Made by a program: the position numbers and the translations under genes. A DNA stretch of 64,000 bases from Corbicula japonica (Eukaryota; Mollusca; Bivalvia; Venerida; Cyrenidae). Each line of letters starts with the position of its first letter. The first letter of the stretch is position 1. The notes beneath the pieces are model-generated. The model saw only the letters and a program-made list of their open reading frames with translations, was not told the origin of the DNA and did no database searches. Shown piece by piece: positions 1 to 11,172 of this stretch. The stretch spans positions 4,959,001 through 5,023,000 of the forward strand of contig JAZAYU010000009.1 of assembly GCA_038501625.1 (NCBI GenBank), in the 5' to 3' direction.

Positions 1-2620
1 GGTCACAGTTACTAAAACTTGAATTTACTTGTTCGGTCTATAACTTCTTTATGAATGAAGGGATTTCAAAATAACTTGGCACAAATGTTCACTATGACAT
101 TGCATTGCATTACCACCAACTTCTTCACAGACATTTCCGTAATGAGAAGACAACAGTGCCACAAATACAAATAATTTACTTGATCATCAAGTTTATGCAT
201 ATTCTTATAATTACTCGAACATCAATGTCTTTGAAATGCTATTATTCCCATCATTGCACTTTAGTATCTGGAAACGATGCATAGCGGGGGCATCCGTGTC
301 CTATGGACACATTTCAAGTTTTTAATGAATCTGTAATTGGAAGATTGTTTACATTACCGAAAATTGTGTTCGTTTTAAGATGTGATCGGTCTAAAATTTT
401 AAATATGTCGCAGCGCTTTAAGTGAAAATGAAATAATATGCTTTATTAAGATACGGAAAAAACAGTGAATATCACCGACGCCGAAAGTGTATATCATTTC
501 GGACGGTAAAAAAAATCGTCGGTGATATTTTTTTTTTATTTGAATAGTTGAAAATCTTTATTTAAGTAAAGAAATAAGACGGTTACTTAAGTTTTTAATA
601 AATTTTAAACAGCATAACTATCATAGACTATTTAGAATATTCCTCTCTAGGTATCAGAAAACTGCAAATAATACGCCTAGATTACATCAGTCATGTCAAA
701 ATTTGTCAGAATCTCTCGTTTTCGACTTAAAATCTGCAAACAATATTAAAATAGTGTATAAGAATTCTCATAACGGCCGAAGATTTTTTGACTTTTAAAT
801 ACTTCATTATCATGAGCGGCATGAAATTCAGTCTATATTGACGCACTTTTATTTTAGAAACCAATTTCAGCAGAATCGATCGAGTCGCTACAATCATGCA
901 CGCACGTGCTCCTTGGCGCGCTGGGCATATTTCTGGGAAAAAAGTTATATTTTCAATGAGAAATGATTCAAAATATAAGGAGATATTAGAATATTTGGGT
1001 TCTACTCTATCTCGGTAAATTACTATAAGCGAACTTACAGTAGTTGTGCTCATGGTAATTACTCTTTGTCTTTGATGATTCGCCGTCGAACGTAACATCG
1101 AAAATGCATATTCAATGTTTTATTCAAACTTTATTTTTCTTTCATTCTTGTATTGGGAATCAAGCATCTGCATGAACGTTACATTTAATAGAACAGACCC
1201 TAACTTCGAATGTTCTTAAGGTCACCTTTTCTGTGAGTTGGAGGACGCAGGAATCATGCAATACCATTTATCAGTATGAAATTAACAATTTCTACTTTCT
1301 TGTTTTAATTAAAGCAGATTGGCCACATACAGTGGCAAGTGTGTAGTTGGCAATACACAGGTTTGAATTGAGGGCACGTAATATGCGTTCAGTCCAAGTT
1401 TTGACACCCAAGACCATGTAGGCCGCATTTTTGTCGCCAAATGAAACAATCTCGCGACTGGTTTTCAATTTCTTTCTGGAAACCATTTATAATGATTCGT
1501 AACCACAAACACTAACCTCGAACCAACAGGGACAATAAAAATCAGAAAGTAGGGGGTTCGTCCGAACCCTCGGAAATCCCCCTACCCCCTGGATCCGCCA
1601 CTGTGTATCGTTTATTTTCCAATTGAATAGTTCAAGCTTTTCTGAAGGGTACACATAAGCGCTGTTTTATCGAATTTTAAGTAGAATGTTGTTTTTCGAG
1701 AATATACTTGAACTATTCATTCGGAAAACAAATCTGTTCGCATTGTCGTCATGTGTGAATGAGATGATTTTACAATTCGGAGAATTCTACATAAACAGTA
1801 GATGGTCAAACGTTCCTCTCTGTTCGTCTCAGAAGAATTGTTATTTCTTAATAGGACAGCCCGAGGTCGCAACTTTCACGACATCCAATCCAATTTCCAT
1901 CTTAGATATTTTCGTCGCAGTAGAATTCAAATTCCAATCTTTAAAGCATTGATACATATATAACGTAGTTAGTTTTATTGCACGTCAAACGAGGACCTGT
2001 TGTACGTTGTTAACCGTTTTGGGCTACCTTGATTCGTAAAACAAAACCAACGACCAATCTTGCTGGCATTTTTCTTTGATTCTTCAGGAGAAATTAGTGC
2101 AAATACGACTCAAACAGTTACTTGCCAAAGTTATAAACATACAATAAAATATATATGTATTAAATAGAAATTGCACAAATCACACATGGCAATAAAACAC
2201 GAAGCTGCAGAAATCCAAAAAAAAAAAAATAGCCATGGAATTTGTCTTTCAGTATCTGTCAGGAACGGGAACTCTTGCCAAGCCGTAATGTAATGTATTC
2301 CCTGCTTGTCGTTCGCGCTGTAGAATTTTCTTGCGACATTCATTCTCTTGCAAGGCATCGCTGTAGTCCAGTGGTGGCACGTCTGATCGAGGATGTTTCT
2401 TTAGTGAATTCGTCTGAAATATTAATGTACAGCAGTGACATTGTGCCTACAGTACATTGCTGTAGAAAGTTTATTTTTACAATGAATTAGCAATCATGCA
2501 AACTAAACCAAAAACGACTTTCTATAAATACGATAGTTAACCTTCGATCAAAGGACAGATATCAATAAAAAGTCGGTACAAAAACGAGTCTGTGAATGCA
2601 GTCAAATTATTAAGACTATA
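1..2620. other. No recognisable gene
   Basis: AT-rich non-coding sequence. Short open frames on the minus strand (727-1098 and 1292-1486) show no domain and no convincing splice structure. Poly-T and poly-A runs lie near 528 and 2219. The only structured piece I see is a transposon-end-like fragment at 1545-1606, listed separately. Confidence 0.5.
1545..1606. repeat. Fragment of a DNA-transposon end
   Basis: GC-rich island with GGGGGTTCGTCCGAACCCTC followed by stacked C runs and ending GGATCCGCCACTGTG. The complement of that end, CAGTGGCGGATCC, resembles the terminus of a common invertebrate DNA-transposon family. A second weak match (AGATCCGCCACGTG) lies near 19270. No partner terminus or target duplication was found, so it is probably a relic. 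Confidence 0.3.
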
Positions 2621-2624
2621 TTGA

Positions 2625-2735
2625 CAAATGATAGTGCCTCTAGCTGGGAGCGAACCCGCACCGTCACGGCGATGCGCCTAGCCCTGCAATTCCCGCGACG
2701 CAACCAACTGAGCTAACCGGGACAACCCCCAAAAA
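2625..2735 (-). repeat. tRNA-derived SINE-like fragment
   Basis: Read on the minus strand the segment has an A-box-like TAGCTCAGTTGG and a B-box-like GGTTCGCTCCC, in the order and style of a tRNA-derived RNA polymerase III promoter. The ends do not pair as a tRNA acceptor stem and the spacing between boxes is too long for a normal tRNA, so a SINE head or tRNA pseudogene is more likely. The B-box side (TAGTGCCTCTAGCTGGGAGC) is repeated in direct orientation at about 2882-2905. Confidence 0.45.
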
Positions 2736-3442
2736 GGTTGATCGGTTAGCCCTGATATACGTAACGATCACTTCATGACATCGGTAACGGTTATTTTACT
2801 GATAACAGTACTGACTTTATGTACGGAGAGACTTTTTACGGCCGCCACACTGCACAAATAGCGCTACTGTGAATTTCAAATGATAGTGCCTCTAGCTGGG
2901 AGCGAACATGCTCAACATGCGGTCGGTCGTTGGTCGTTGGAAACAATATTTTGGATCGAACTCCATATTTTAATCAGCTGCTGGTAATCTTTACAACCAA
3001 TCAAGAAGTAAAATCGAAACGGAGAGCATTACAAAAATATGGTAGTTCTTAACGATGACAAGCAAGCAGATACGTCTTCCGTTATAGGGACACGTCGCAA
3101 TATGATTTTTGTCTTGTTAGATTCTAAGCTTTTAACAAGTCGTTAGATCACACATGTACTTACAAGCATTCCGGCGACGTTTGAAATCTGATTCTGAACG
3201 TCCATTTTCCAATTCTGCAAAGTATACGGTAATAAATCGTTTAACTTGCATTCTATTGTCTAGTCATTGTTCAATCTGCTCGATTCAATTCTTATTGTTT
3301 CCATAAAAACCTGATACATGTATTGGCAAATATCTTTTAAATAATAATCATAGGTAAGACAAAATAAAGGCACATACACCTTTTACTTGTTTCTGTTTTT
3401 AAAAGGTGTACTATTTTTAAATTATCAGAAACAGCATGTTCT

Positions 3443-3590
3443 GTGCCCAATGTTACAAAACTGAGATTGGAAACCAGTCTCAAATCTCAAGCATCTGGCT
3501 GGCTGAAATGGCGACCAGTCGCCATTTCAGCCAATCAGATGCTTGAGATTTGAGACTAGTTTCCAATCTCAGTTTTATAACCTTGGGCAC
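3443..3590. mobile_element. Palindromic MITE, family 1, copy 1
   Basis: Nearly perfect foldback of about 145 bp with outer ends GCCCAA/TTGGGC, an arm containing TGAGATTGGAAACCAGTCTC, and a centre built on TGGCGACCAGTCGCCA. No coding capacity. Other copies lie at 9194, 13952, 26577, 31203, 33041, 33520 (half), 35031, 53396, 56780 (half) and 58334. Confidence 0.85.
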
Positions 3591-3783
3591 TGGTTGTGCT
3601 ACTGTGTCATTTCTACTAGTTACAATGTTTACCATTGTAAACATACAATACGAGTAGTAACTTTCTCAGAAAGGTCGAGAATAGATACACGCAACAATTT
3701 TCAGCAGTTGGAATTTCGGAAATAACAATGTTAAAATGAATGCTCTTTACACTAAATGAAATCAAAATCAGATTGTAACTAAC

Positions 3784-3927
3784 TTCAAACATTTCCCTTT
3801 TCTCAATATTCCATTCGTGCGGCAAAGTCCATTCCTCTGGGTGGGGAGATGCTTTGCTAAGTCCTTGCACGGTAGGTAGCTCTATCGAACTCGACGAGTC
3901 GTCGGGAGACGTTATTCGATTCGCCAT
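3784..3927 (-). CDS. Possible first coding exon, minus strand
   Basis: I do not recognise this product. On the minus strand a Met codon at 3927, in the context ACGGATGGCGAA, opens 48 codons (MANRITSPDDSSSSIELPTV at the N terminus, then a Trp/His/Pro-rich stretch ending EKREMFE). The frame runs straight into a GTTAGT that could be a splice donor. The even codon use and good start context favour a real exon, but no downstream exon could be joined with confidence. It faces away from the 4321 candidate, leaving a 393-bp interval that could be a shared promoter. Confidence 0.3.
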
Positions 3928-4320
3928 CCGTCCGTCTCTGTAACAATTTCAATAAATTTTTTATTTTTTAAAAGTCAAGCTCTTCTTCAGGGCAGTGATG
4001 GCGTAAATAATTATACTGGAATTGCATTTGTGAAAAGCGCAATAAACGAAATTTTATTTGAAACTCATGCGCATTATTTAGATTGCGATAAAGAATTTCC
4101 GTATGTCTGTGTAAATGCCAAATAAAGATACATGTATATGATTTCTCACATGAGTTCAATAATTAAAAATCATTTGTGCGAGAATTAATATTAGTTTAAC
4201 GTAATTTAAATAATTAATAATAATATTTTCTTCAGTGTTCGTGTATGTAATTTTCACCGCTATCATGCTTTTATGAAACTAGCAAACACGCCTCGGCTGT
4301 GTTTATCGTATGCTACAAAG

Positions 4321-4478
4321 ATGGCGGTGCTGTCAAATATTATCTTATTCTTCCAGAATGTAAATGCATCCGAGCACATTCTGTTGAATGAGTTAAAGAT
4401 TCAGCAGCCCCGTGGGCCTCGATTATATACAATTAGGACTTGCCGGTCGTTCGTGCGGTGTGAGAAAAATTGTTGCAG
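4321..4478 (+). CDS. Possible first coding exon, plus strand
   Basis: Not recognised. The start context AAAGATGGCGGTG is typical of metazoan initiators. It opens 52 complete codons, with a hydrophobic N terminus (MAVLSNIILFFQN) and a Cys/Arg-rich end, and stops being open just after a CAG|GTAAAC donor. No matching acceptor exon was identified downstream, and the next several kilobases are non-coding repeats. It could equally be a leader exon or noise. Confidence 0.22.
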
Positions 4479-4727
4479 GTAAACTATTAGGCTGTCATTT
4501 TTGCGTAGTTTGGTTAATGCAAATGATAAGTCTGAAGTAGATTGCATTCATTTTATAGATAAATATATTTAATGTGTATTTTTCCCATTAGAACTAAAGT
4601 GGATAGTTTAGAATTTAGTGCTGTTGTTAAGTGGTTGAACAATAGCTGCTGTTGGTTTTATGCGATACACATGGTCTTCAGACCCTTCAACCTCGACAGC
4701 GTAACGGTCAATTCAAATTTAATTAAA

Positions 4728-4853
4728 GAAATAGCAATACGACAATAAATTTGCTGTTAACAATAATTCACAATTATTGTTAACAACAAATTTCTTGTCT
4801 TATTGCTATGTGAATTATTGTTAACAGCAAATTTCTTGTCGTATTGCTATTTT
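4728..4853. repeat. Foldback of three roughly 40-bp units
   Basis: One unit reads inverted at 4728-4771. Two direct copies follow at about 4772-4809 and 4811-4853. All share GTTAACA(A/G)CAAATTTCTTGTC next to TATTGCTAT. The outer pair forms a near-perfect 40-bp hairpin. No gene lies inside. Confidence 0.6.
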
Positions 4854-5690
4854 TATTGTTTGAAAACGTTGTTGTGACGCAAGGCTCCGTGCTTCTAGTA
4901 TGCAATGCTAAGGAAGCTAATGTTAAATGACAAAATGCAAAACAAAATTCATTTCATCAATCAAATTACCTATATGTTAGTTGTTATGTATGTGAAGAAG
5001 AATAATTAAAAATCAAAAGCTCTTCAGATAACTGAAATATCATGTACTTACATTTAGGGGACTGTTTTCACAGCTGCATTTATCCGACGTTTAACTAATC
5101 AAATAAATTATTCAACGCAGAACATGCATATTCAATTACTTATTTACCGAAAGTTAAAATACAACGCTGGAATCTGTCAAAAACAAAATAAATGTTCAAT
5201 GGGACAGAAAATCTAATATTACCAACTCAATGAGCCTAACAACGGATCGGATATATCAATACGTCTACCCTTTTGTATTTGATTTAATAGGTTTAAAAGC
5301 TATCATGCAACATAATATTATCGCAAAGCGGCTTAAATGATATGATTAAAGTGTGTTTCAATGTACAGACTATAAAAAAGAAATTATTTGCGTTTTCGTT
5401 CAAGAATTATTATCTTCGTATTCCATTTAAACTTGCCCATCTGCCAACTTTGTTTAATTATTAACATTTATGTGTTAATTTTTTTCATGAAGTGTCTGAA
5501 AAACAACTTATAGCCAATACATAACAACTGTGTCTGTAATCCTTAGTTTTGGACTGGTTGATATTGAACTCCAGTCTTCAACTAACCAACCAAAAGCTAG
5601 AGTTCAGAGACTGGTCTGTCAGGCACGAAATTAAAAGCAGATTGCACTAGTTACCACATTATGGCACATATAATGACGTGAATGAGATTC
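4854..5690. other. Non-coding AT-rich interval
   Basis: I see no open frame, repeat or RNA gene that can be supported. Near 5690 the plus strand reads GATTCGATCCCGGGGCC, whose complement looks like a tRNA B box; by itself this is insufficient to call a gene. Confidence 0.4.
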
Positions 5691-7210
5691 GATCCCGGGG
5701 CCTTTACTTCAGTACGTTACCCGGTGTCAGCGACAAATGTTACCCAAGTAAATAAATCCACAGGACGAAAAGACGTAACTACAGAGCATAATGCAGTACA
5801 CACCGCAGGTAAAAATTTACAACAAATCAGGTCTACCTGACGTAAAAAGGATTGCACAACACGTAATATTGTAACAGAGCATGATGAAATAACTGAACAT
5901 AATGATGTAGCTACTGCGCACACATTATGTAGCTAATGCGTATAATGGTGTAGTTACCACAATAATTATGTAGCTACAGCACATAATGATACAACTACTG
6001 CACATAACGAGGATAACCGAACATAATGAATAGCGGACATAACAAAGCTCGTATTTTACTAAACGTAATATTGAATCTACTGAACATTTACCACCACAAG
6101 TAATGATTTAACTGCTACACACAATAGTGTAACTGATGCACGAAATTATGTTACCACTGCTCGCAACAGTGTAACAACTTCACATAAAGATTTAACTACT
6201 GAACGAAATGATCACGGTTACTACCGAACAGAATGAATTCTGCAGGTAATAGTATAACTACGGAATATAAAGATGTAATTCGTGCAAGGAATGATGTTTG
6301 TAATGCACTTAAAAGTATAACTGCTGAGCATAATTATGTAACCATTGAACGGAATGATGTATGTAATGCACTCAATAGTGCAACTGCAGCATTATAGTTG
6401 TGTCATTGTATTCAAATATATAAGATGTATGTTACTACCGAAGAGAATGAATTCTGCACGTAATAGTATAACTAGGGCATATTAAAGATGTTATTACTGC
6501 ACGGAATGTTGTTTGTAATGCACTTAATAGTGTAACTGCTGAACACAAGTATGTAACCATTGCACGGAATGTTGTTTGTAATGCACTTAATAGTGTAACT
6601 GCTGAACACAAGTATGTAACCATTGCACGGAATGTTGTTTGTAATGCACTTAATAGTGTAACTGCTGAACACTTTGATGTAACTACTGCATGGGATGTTG
6701 TTTGTAATGCACTTAATAGTGTAACTGCTGAACACTTTGATGTAACTACTGCACGGAATGTTGTTTGTAATGCACTTAATAGTGTAACTAATGAACACTT
6801 TGATGTGATTGCTGCACGGAATGATGTATGTAATGCACTTCATTTGTGTAACTACTGAACACAATTATGTAACTACTGCACGGAATGACGTTTGTACTGC
6901 AGTAAAAATTGTACATAAAGATGTAACAACTACATAAAAAAGATGTTAATACTGCAAGTTATTGTGTAAATAATGCACATACAGATGTAACTTCTGCACA
7001 GAATGATGGTTCTACTGCAAGTAATAGTGAAACTAATGCCGAACGAACTGGACGTAAAGAATATTGCATTAAACAAGAAGCTTATTTCACTGGAAATAAA
7101 AACGAAACTACTGCACCTAATGCTTTCAATACTGCACATGATAACAAATGTACCGAACGTATAGAATATTGAACAGAGGGTACTGTCAGATGAATATACT
7201 GCGCACATCA
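5690..7210. repeat. Minisatellite, about 63-bp unit with shorter subrepeats
   Basis: The core at about 6490-6860 holds six near-identical 63-bp units containing TTGTAATGCACTTAATAGTG followed by TAACTGCTGAACAC. Because 63 is a multiple of three the array is open on the minus strand and yields a fake 21-residue periodic protein. On both sides the array decays into degenerate roughly 30-bp units (GTAACTACTGCACATAATGA style) reaching 5700 and 7200. This is classic unequal-exchange structure with old edges and a young centre. Confidence 0.8.
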
Positions 7211-8210
7211 CAACTACTCATAAGAAGGCAGCAATGGCGTTCCACAAACCGATACATGTATTTATTTTAATTACCTTTAAGAAATGAAGCGGACTGAATA
7301 AACTGCATATGCGTTCAACCTTTTATGCGCCAACTTTTCTGAAACAGTTATACGATACAGGGCCAATGCGGTTTAAACGAAATATTTTCATCGATTACTT
7401 GTACATGCAAACTAGCGCTAGAGTATCATGTTATTATTTTGACATTAATTATACATGTACTAAATATTATGTGTTATTATATATTGTAATGATGCGCTCG
7501 TCCAACAGGTGATGTTTCCAAGTCAATATTGGAATTTCAGCAATATTGTACTATCTTTTATAATTCCAACAATCACTGCATAAAGCTCGCTGATCATGTG
7601 AATTCCTTTACACTAGCTTGGTTGTTTTAATTTCGATTAACGGTTTCAAATACAGGGTACTTATCCAAAATTACATATAAATCACACGATACATAGTTTA
7701 AACTCAATGTAAACTTTTCATCGCGTCCATCTGAAGATAGGTAGATACAAATATACATCTGTACATCGTCTTCCATGACCAACAAACAATCCGAGTCCAA
7801 ATATCCTAATACAAGATGAATAATCCTATCGCTGAAAGAACGTGTAGACTTCCATAGAGCTAAACGAAAAACCCGTACATATCAAAATTCAGCACACGCA
7901 TACTCCCTTGGGGTTATAGGAGAAAGTCGTTTGGGTGAATGCATGATTCGGCACACGTTGAGATTCCTAGAGTTGAATGACACATCATCACATGACATGG
8001 AATAAATCCGATCTAGTACATATTTAATCTACTAAAACTAAACGCTGCAGTGACATTTAACAACCCCGCCCCAAGCAGCTGAACGAGCCAGCGTTACATG
8101 TGGCACGTCTAATACGCTTAACTCTACCCCTGTAGACTTCCCATTCAGCTAAAATGTGTTCATACGCCTAAACGGCAAGTAGACTCTGCACACTGTAAAA
8201 CGATACAGTG
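7211..8210. other. Non-coding interval
   Basis: No supported feature. Short open frames here have no start context, splice sites or domain. Confidence 0.4.
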
Positions 8211-8214
8211 TAAC

Positions 8215-8578
8215 GTGGTTTATGTTTATGTTTTATGTGTTTGTATGCTTTTGCATGCAACACTGTTGAGCCGATTGGTGGGTTGGAGTTATTTCACCAA
8301 GACAATTTGTACTTGTTTTGTGATATGAGAACCTGTTGTTGCAAGATTGAGGTTGGTGCACCCTAGAAGCTGGTTTAAACCTCCTGTGGCAATTTGTTTT
8401 GCCACTGACCGTTCCAAGGCGGTAACCCCTCTTGTTCTCACTTTTGTTATTTGTTTGTGGCGTCCATTTTCAAACTGATTATTGTAAACCCATGCTCTCT
8501 TTTCCTCTCTACTTTTTAGCTGTTTGGGGAGGCTGTGTGTGCTGGATGTGACCATTCCTGATATGCATATTTCATTTT
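8215..8578 (-). mobile_element. Interspersed repeat with a conserved short reading frame, copy 1
   Basis: Minus-strand frame 8289-8555 (88 aa) ends in TALERSVAKQIATGGLNQ, then LGCTNL, then ITKQVQIVLVK and a TAA stop. A second copy on the plus strand at 51999-52350 encodes nearly the same C-terminal peptide, and many nucleotide differences between the two are synonymous. Both copies are bounded on the upstream side by ATATGCATATCAGGAAT and continue past the stop into CCAATCGGCTCAACA-type sequence. The family is not recognised; it could be the end of a larger transposon protein. Confidence 0.55.
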
Positions 8579-9193
8579 TTTACACCCGATGCAGAAGACG
8601 AAGACTACAATGAAGCTAATCGATGCAACATCACATGAGAGTATATATGTTTACCCCTCCCCCACCCTGACATTAACGTGACGGCGTCAAATGTTGACCA
8701 CATATTAAAACTCGATAATTAAACGAGGCAAAATGACATACAAAGATCTCAAGAAACAACGCTAAAATTGCTATTAAAAGAGTCTTTGCTATATTAAAAG
8801 AATTATTTGCTGCTCTTGACTGTTTGCTAACATATAGAAACCCTTATGTAACGAGTACTACTGTTATATCATGGTAAGTATTAACCAGAAACCTTCTTCG
8901 TCGAGGAGGTACAGCATCTTTTTGTGTTTTTACAGGTAAATAGTTTTGGAGTTTTATACCAAGTGTTTTTAATACAGAATAGGGAACAAACAGTTTATCA
9001 CCAAATTTCTACAAGGATACTCAGTTGTCCGATCCAAGATAAGAACAAAACAAATAATAAGAAATAAGCATACTTAAAATATTTTAATCATTATTTAATT
9101 CAAAGGTTAGTTGCTATGTTATTTATGCCACCGAAATTTGAACTTTACAAAACTGCATAGTGAAAACTGGGCCTAAGATCATAAACCTGTACT

Positions 9194-9336
9194 AAAGATT
9201 ATAAAACTGAGATTGGAAATCAGTCTCAAATCTCAAGCATCTAATTAGCTGAAATGGCAAACAGTCGCCATTTCGGCCAATCAGATCCGTGAGATTTGAG
9301 ACTGGTTTCCATTCTCAGTTTTATGATCGTGGACCC
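9194..9336. mobile_element. Palindromic MITE, family 1, copy 2
   Basis: Same foldback as at 3443 but more diverged in the left arm, with TTAGCTGAAATGGCAAACAG in place of the usual GGCTGAAATGGCGACCAG. Confidence 0.8.
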
Positions 9337-10341
9337 AGTCATTTCGCCGTGTGAACGAAGCGTCAGGCTTTTTGAAGAACCATGACATTGACACTGACCA
9401 TAAAGATCAGGAGATAAATAAACATAAAACATAGGATATTTAATGATTAAGCAGGTCGGTATCTTGAATCATATTTATTCTTTAATTGTTTAAGATTTGA
9501 TAGGGCACAGATGAATCAAATATCAATACATTCATGAATTGTATTTGTTCACAGGACATCAGATGGGATATACATAGACAATGAAGTAGGCTTGTATGAA
9601 TTTGACACAGTATAGATGTATGGTAACATATACCGTGGGACAATGGTGGCCGTCGATGAGATATTTGATTCAACTGGTCTCAAAGAATGCTATCAGACAT
9701 TTTATTTGACATTATTGATGTGTGGGGTGCCACTCAAAAAACAAACATTTTAGCTAAGCATTGCAACTTTGAGATTATTTTTATAAGGTACTGTGAAGTT
9801 GATGGACTATTTGCAAGGTACGAAATCATATTTAAATATTCATTGTTATTATATACTTTGTAATTAGCGTATTTACGGTGAGTTTTTAAATTTACTAATT
9901 ACATTAACGTTCGACGACTTTAAGATTCCAATTTCTCGCTTGTAATTCACAATAATAGTCGGTTTCCGTGGTCACCGTGTTCTAAGATTCTGCACGGAGC
10001 AAATTTGTAAATTATGTGTTCGTTTTCTTCGTTTTAATACCTTAAGGACCGGAATATGGTTTAAATGGTGATTAATTTTCAAAGATTCTGCATTAACTGT
10101 TTCTGTTAACCGAGTCTTTTGTTTGATATACTGTTTGTTTTCTTTCATTCGATGGTAGCGCAATTACCGCCATAAAAGAAAAAGAGAAAGTAACGTAAAT
10201 TAGCTGAAAATTTAAACAGTGTTGAGATTTGTTATGTTATTTCACCTTATCATATTCCAAAAATGAAATGGGTTATGTATTTATTTCAGAGAACATCTGA
10301 TTTTATTTCTTTCTGAATCCGGCTGTAAGTACAATAATATT
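9337..10341. other. Upstream region of the 10342 gene
   Basis: No coding feature. Just before the gene, TTATTTCAG ends at about 10289, which could be the acceptor of an intron in the 5' untranslated region. The rest is AT-rich with no clear promoter motif. Confidence 0.35.
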
Positions 10342-11172
10342 ATGCAACCGCCTCGAGCAAAGAGCGCCCCTGTAAGCCGCTCTAAAGTGAAGAGAACCAA
10401 CGCGATAAAGGAGATCGAGGAGTGGGTGACAGGAGGTCGATCAGGTGAGCCAGAGACATCGCGGATACACTCTGGACAGCTGGCCGAGAACATCACAGAG
10501 GAGAGGCTACTGAGAGCAAGAATTATGGAACTAGGCAAAGAGAGATTTAAAATACTTTCAAAATGCGACCATGAAATTCAGACTTTTAAAGAAAGACAAA
10601 AGAAGAAAGGATTTGCTTTTAAAAAGATACGACCCAAAAGTGCAATCATTGTTCCCGATAAAATTATTAAATCTGATGGAGAAATTGAACCAACGCCACG
10701 TGTTATCCGTCCGAAAACAGTTCAGTTTGAACCCACTTTATCTAGAGGTGAATATCTGTCAACGGGTAATGTGGATTCCCGCCCAAAAACTGTACCTGCC
10801 AAAATGCACTTATTAACATCGAATACCACATTAGAAGAATGGAATCCTATTGCCATGACAACTGATTGGTCGAGACCTTCTACAGCCGGTGCTAACAGTT
10901 ACAGCCGCCCAGGGTCTGCTATCAATATGTCGTCTTTTAAAAACAACGTGAAAGACTCTGTTGAAATTGGTACAGCTAATGACCCAAGGTTTGAAAAATT
11001 AGAGAAAGCTTTATCAAGTAACTATGTTACATCCTGCAAATACGATGTTTCTAGTATCATACAGAATATCGAGGCGCTTAGACAGCAACGGAAAGTTGGC
11101 GGCAAGGAGGCTAGAAGGGAACTGGAGATCAAAATAAGAACGTTCATGGAAGAAAATAACATAGTATTTTAG
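10342..11172 (+). CDS. Uncharacterised basic protein, tandem paralogue A
   Basis: A single uninterrupted frame encodes 276 aa. I do not recognise the family. The N terminus is basic with an AKSAPVSRSK segment, followed by an EIEEWVTGG motif. A charged helix-like block at about 45-90 (LAENITEERLLRARIMELGK and on to an ERQKKK stretch) is probably coiled coil. The middle is low in complexity and rich in Arg-Pro-Lys-Ser-like repeats (RPKSA, RPKTV twice, RPSTAG, SRPGSA). The C-terminal block begins NDPRFEKLE and ends in a predicted helix (MEENNIVF). All of these blocks recur in order in the gene at 12197, so the two arose by local duplication. A likely 5'UTR splice acceptor precedes the start, and AATAAA occurs about 55 bp after the stop. 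No signal peptide or membrane segment; cytoskeletal or nuclear location would be a guess. Confidence 0.75.
   Translation: MQPPRAKSAPVSRSKVKRTNAIKEIEEWVTGGRSGEPETSRIHSGQLAENITEERLLRARIMELGKERFKILSKCDHEIQTFKERQKKKGFAFKKIRPKSAIIVPDKIIKSDGEIEPTPRVIRPKTVQFEPTLSRGEYLSTGNVDSRPKTVPAKMHLLTSNTTLEEWNPIAMTTDWSRPSTAGANSYSRPGSAINMSSFKNNVKDSVEIGTANDPRFEKLEKALSSNYVTSCKYDVSSIIQNIEALRQQRKVGGKEARRELEIKIRTFMEENNIVF

Noticed and set aside
727..1098. 123-aa minus-strand frame with possible splice sites
   Set aside because: No domain, AT-rich codons, no supporting downstream exon.
2640..2725. Functional tRNA gene on the minus strand
   Set aside because: A- and B-box matches exist but acceptor stem and spacing do not fit; SINE-like remnant preferred.
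6435..6864. CRISPR-like regular repeats
   Set aside because: Units are adjacent with no unique spacers and the setting is an animal genome; it is a minisatellite.
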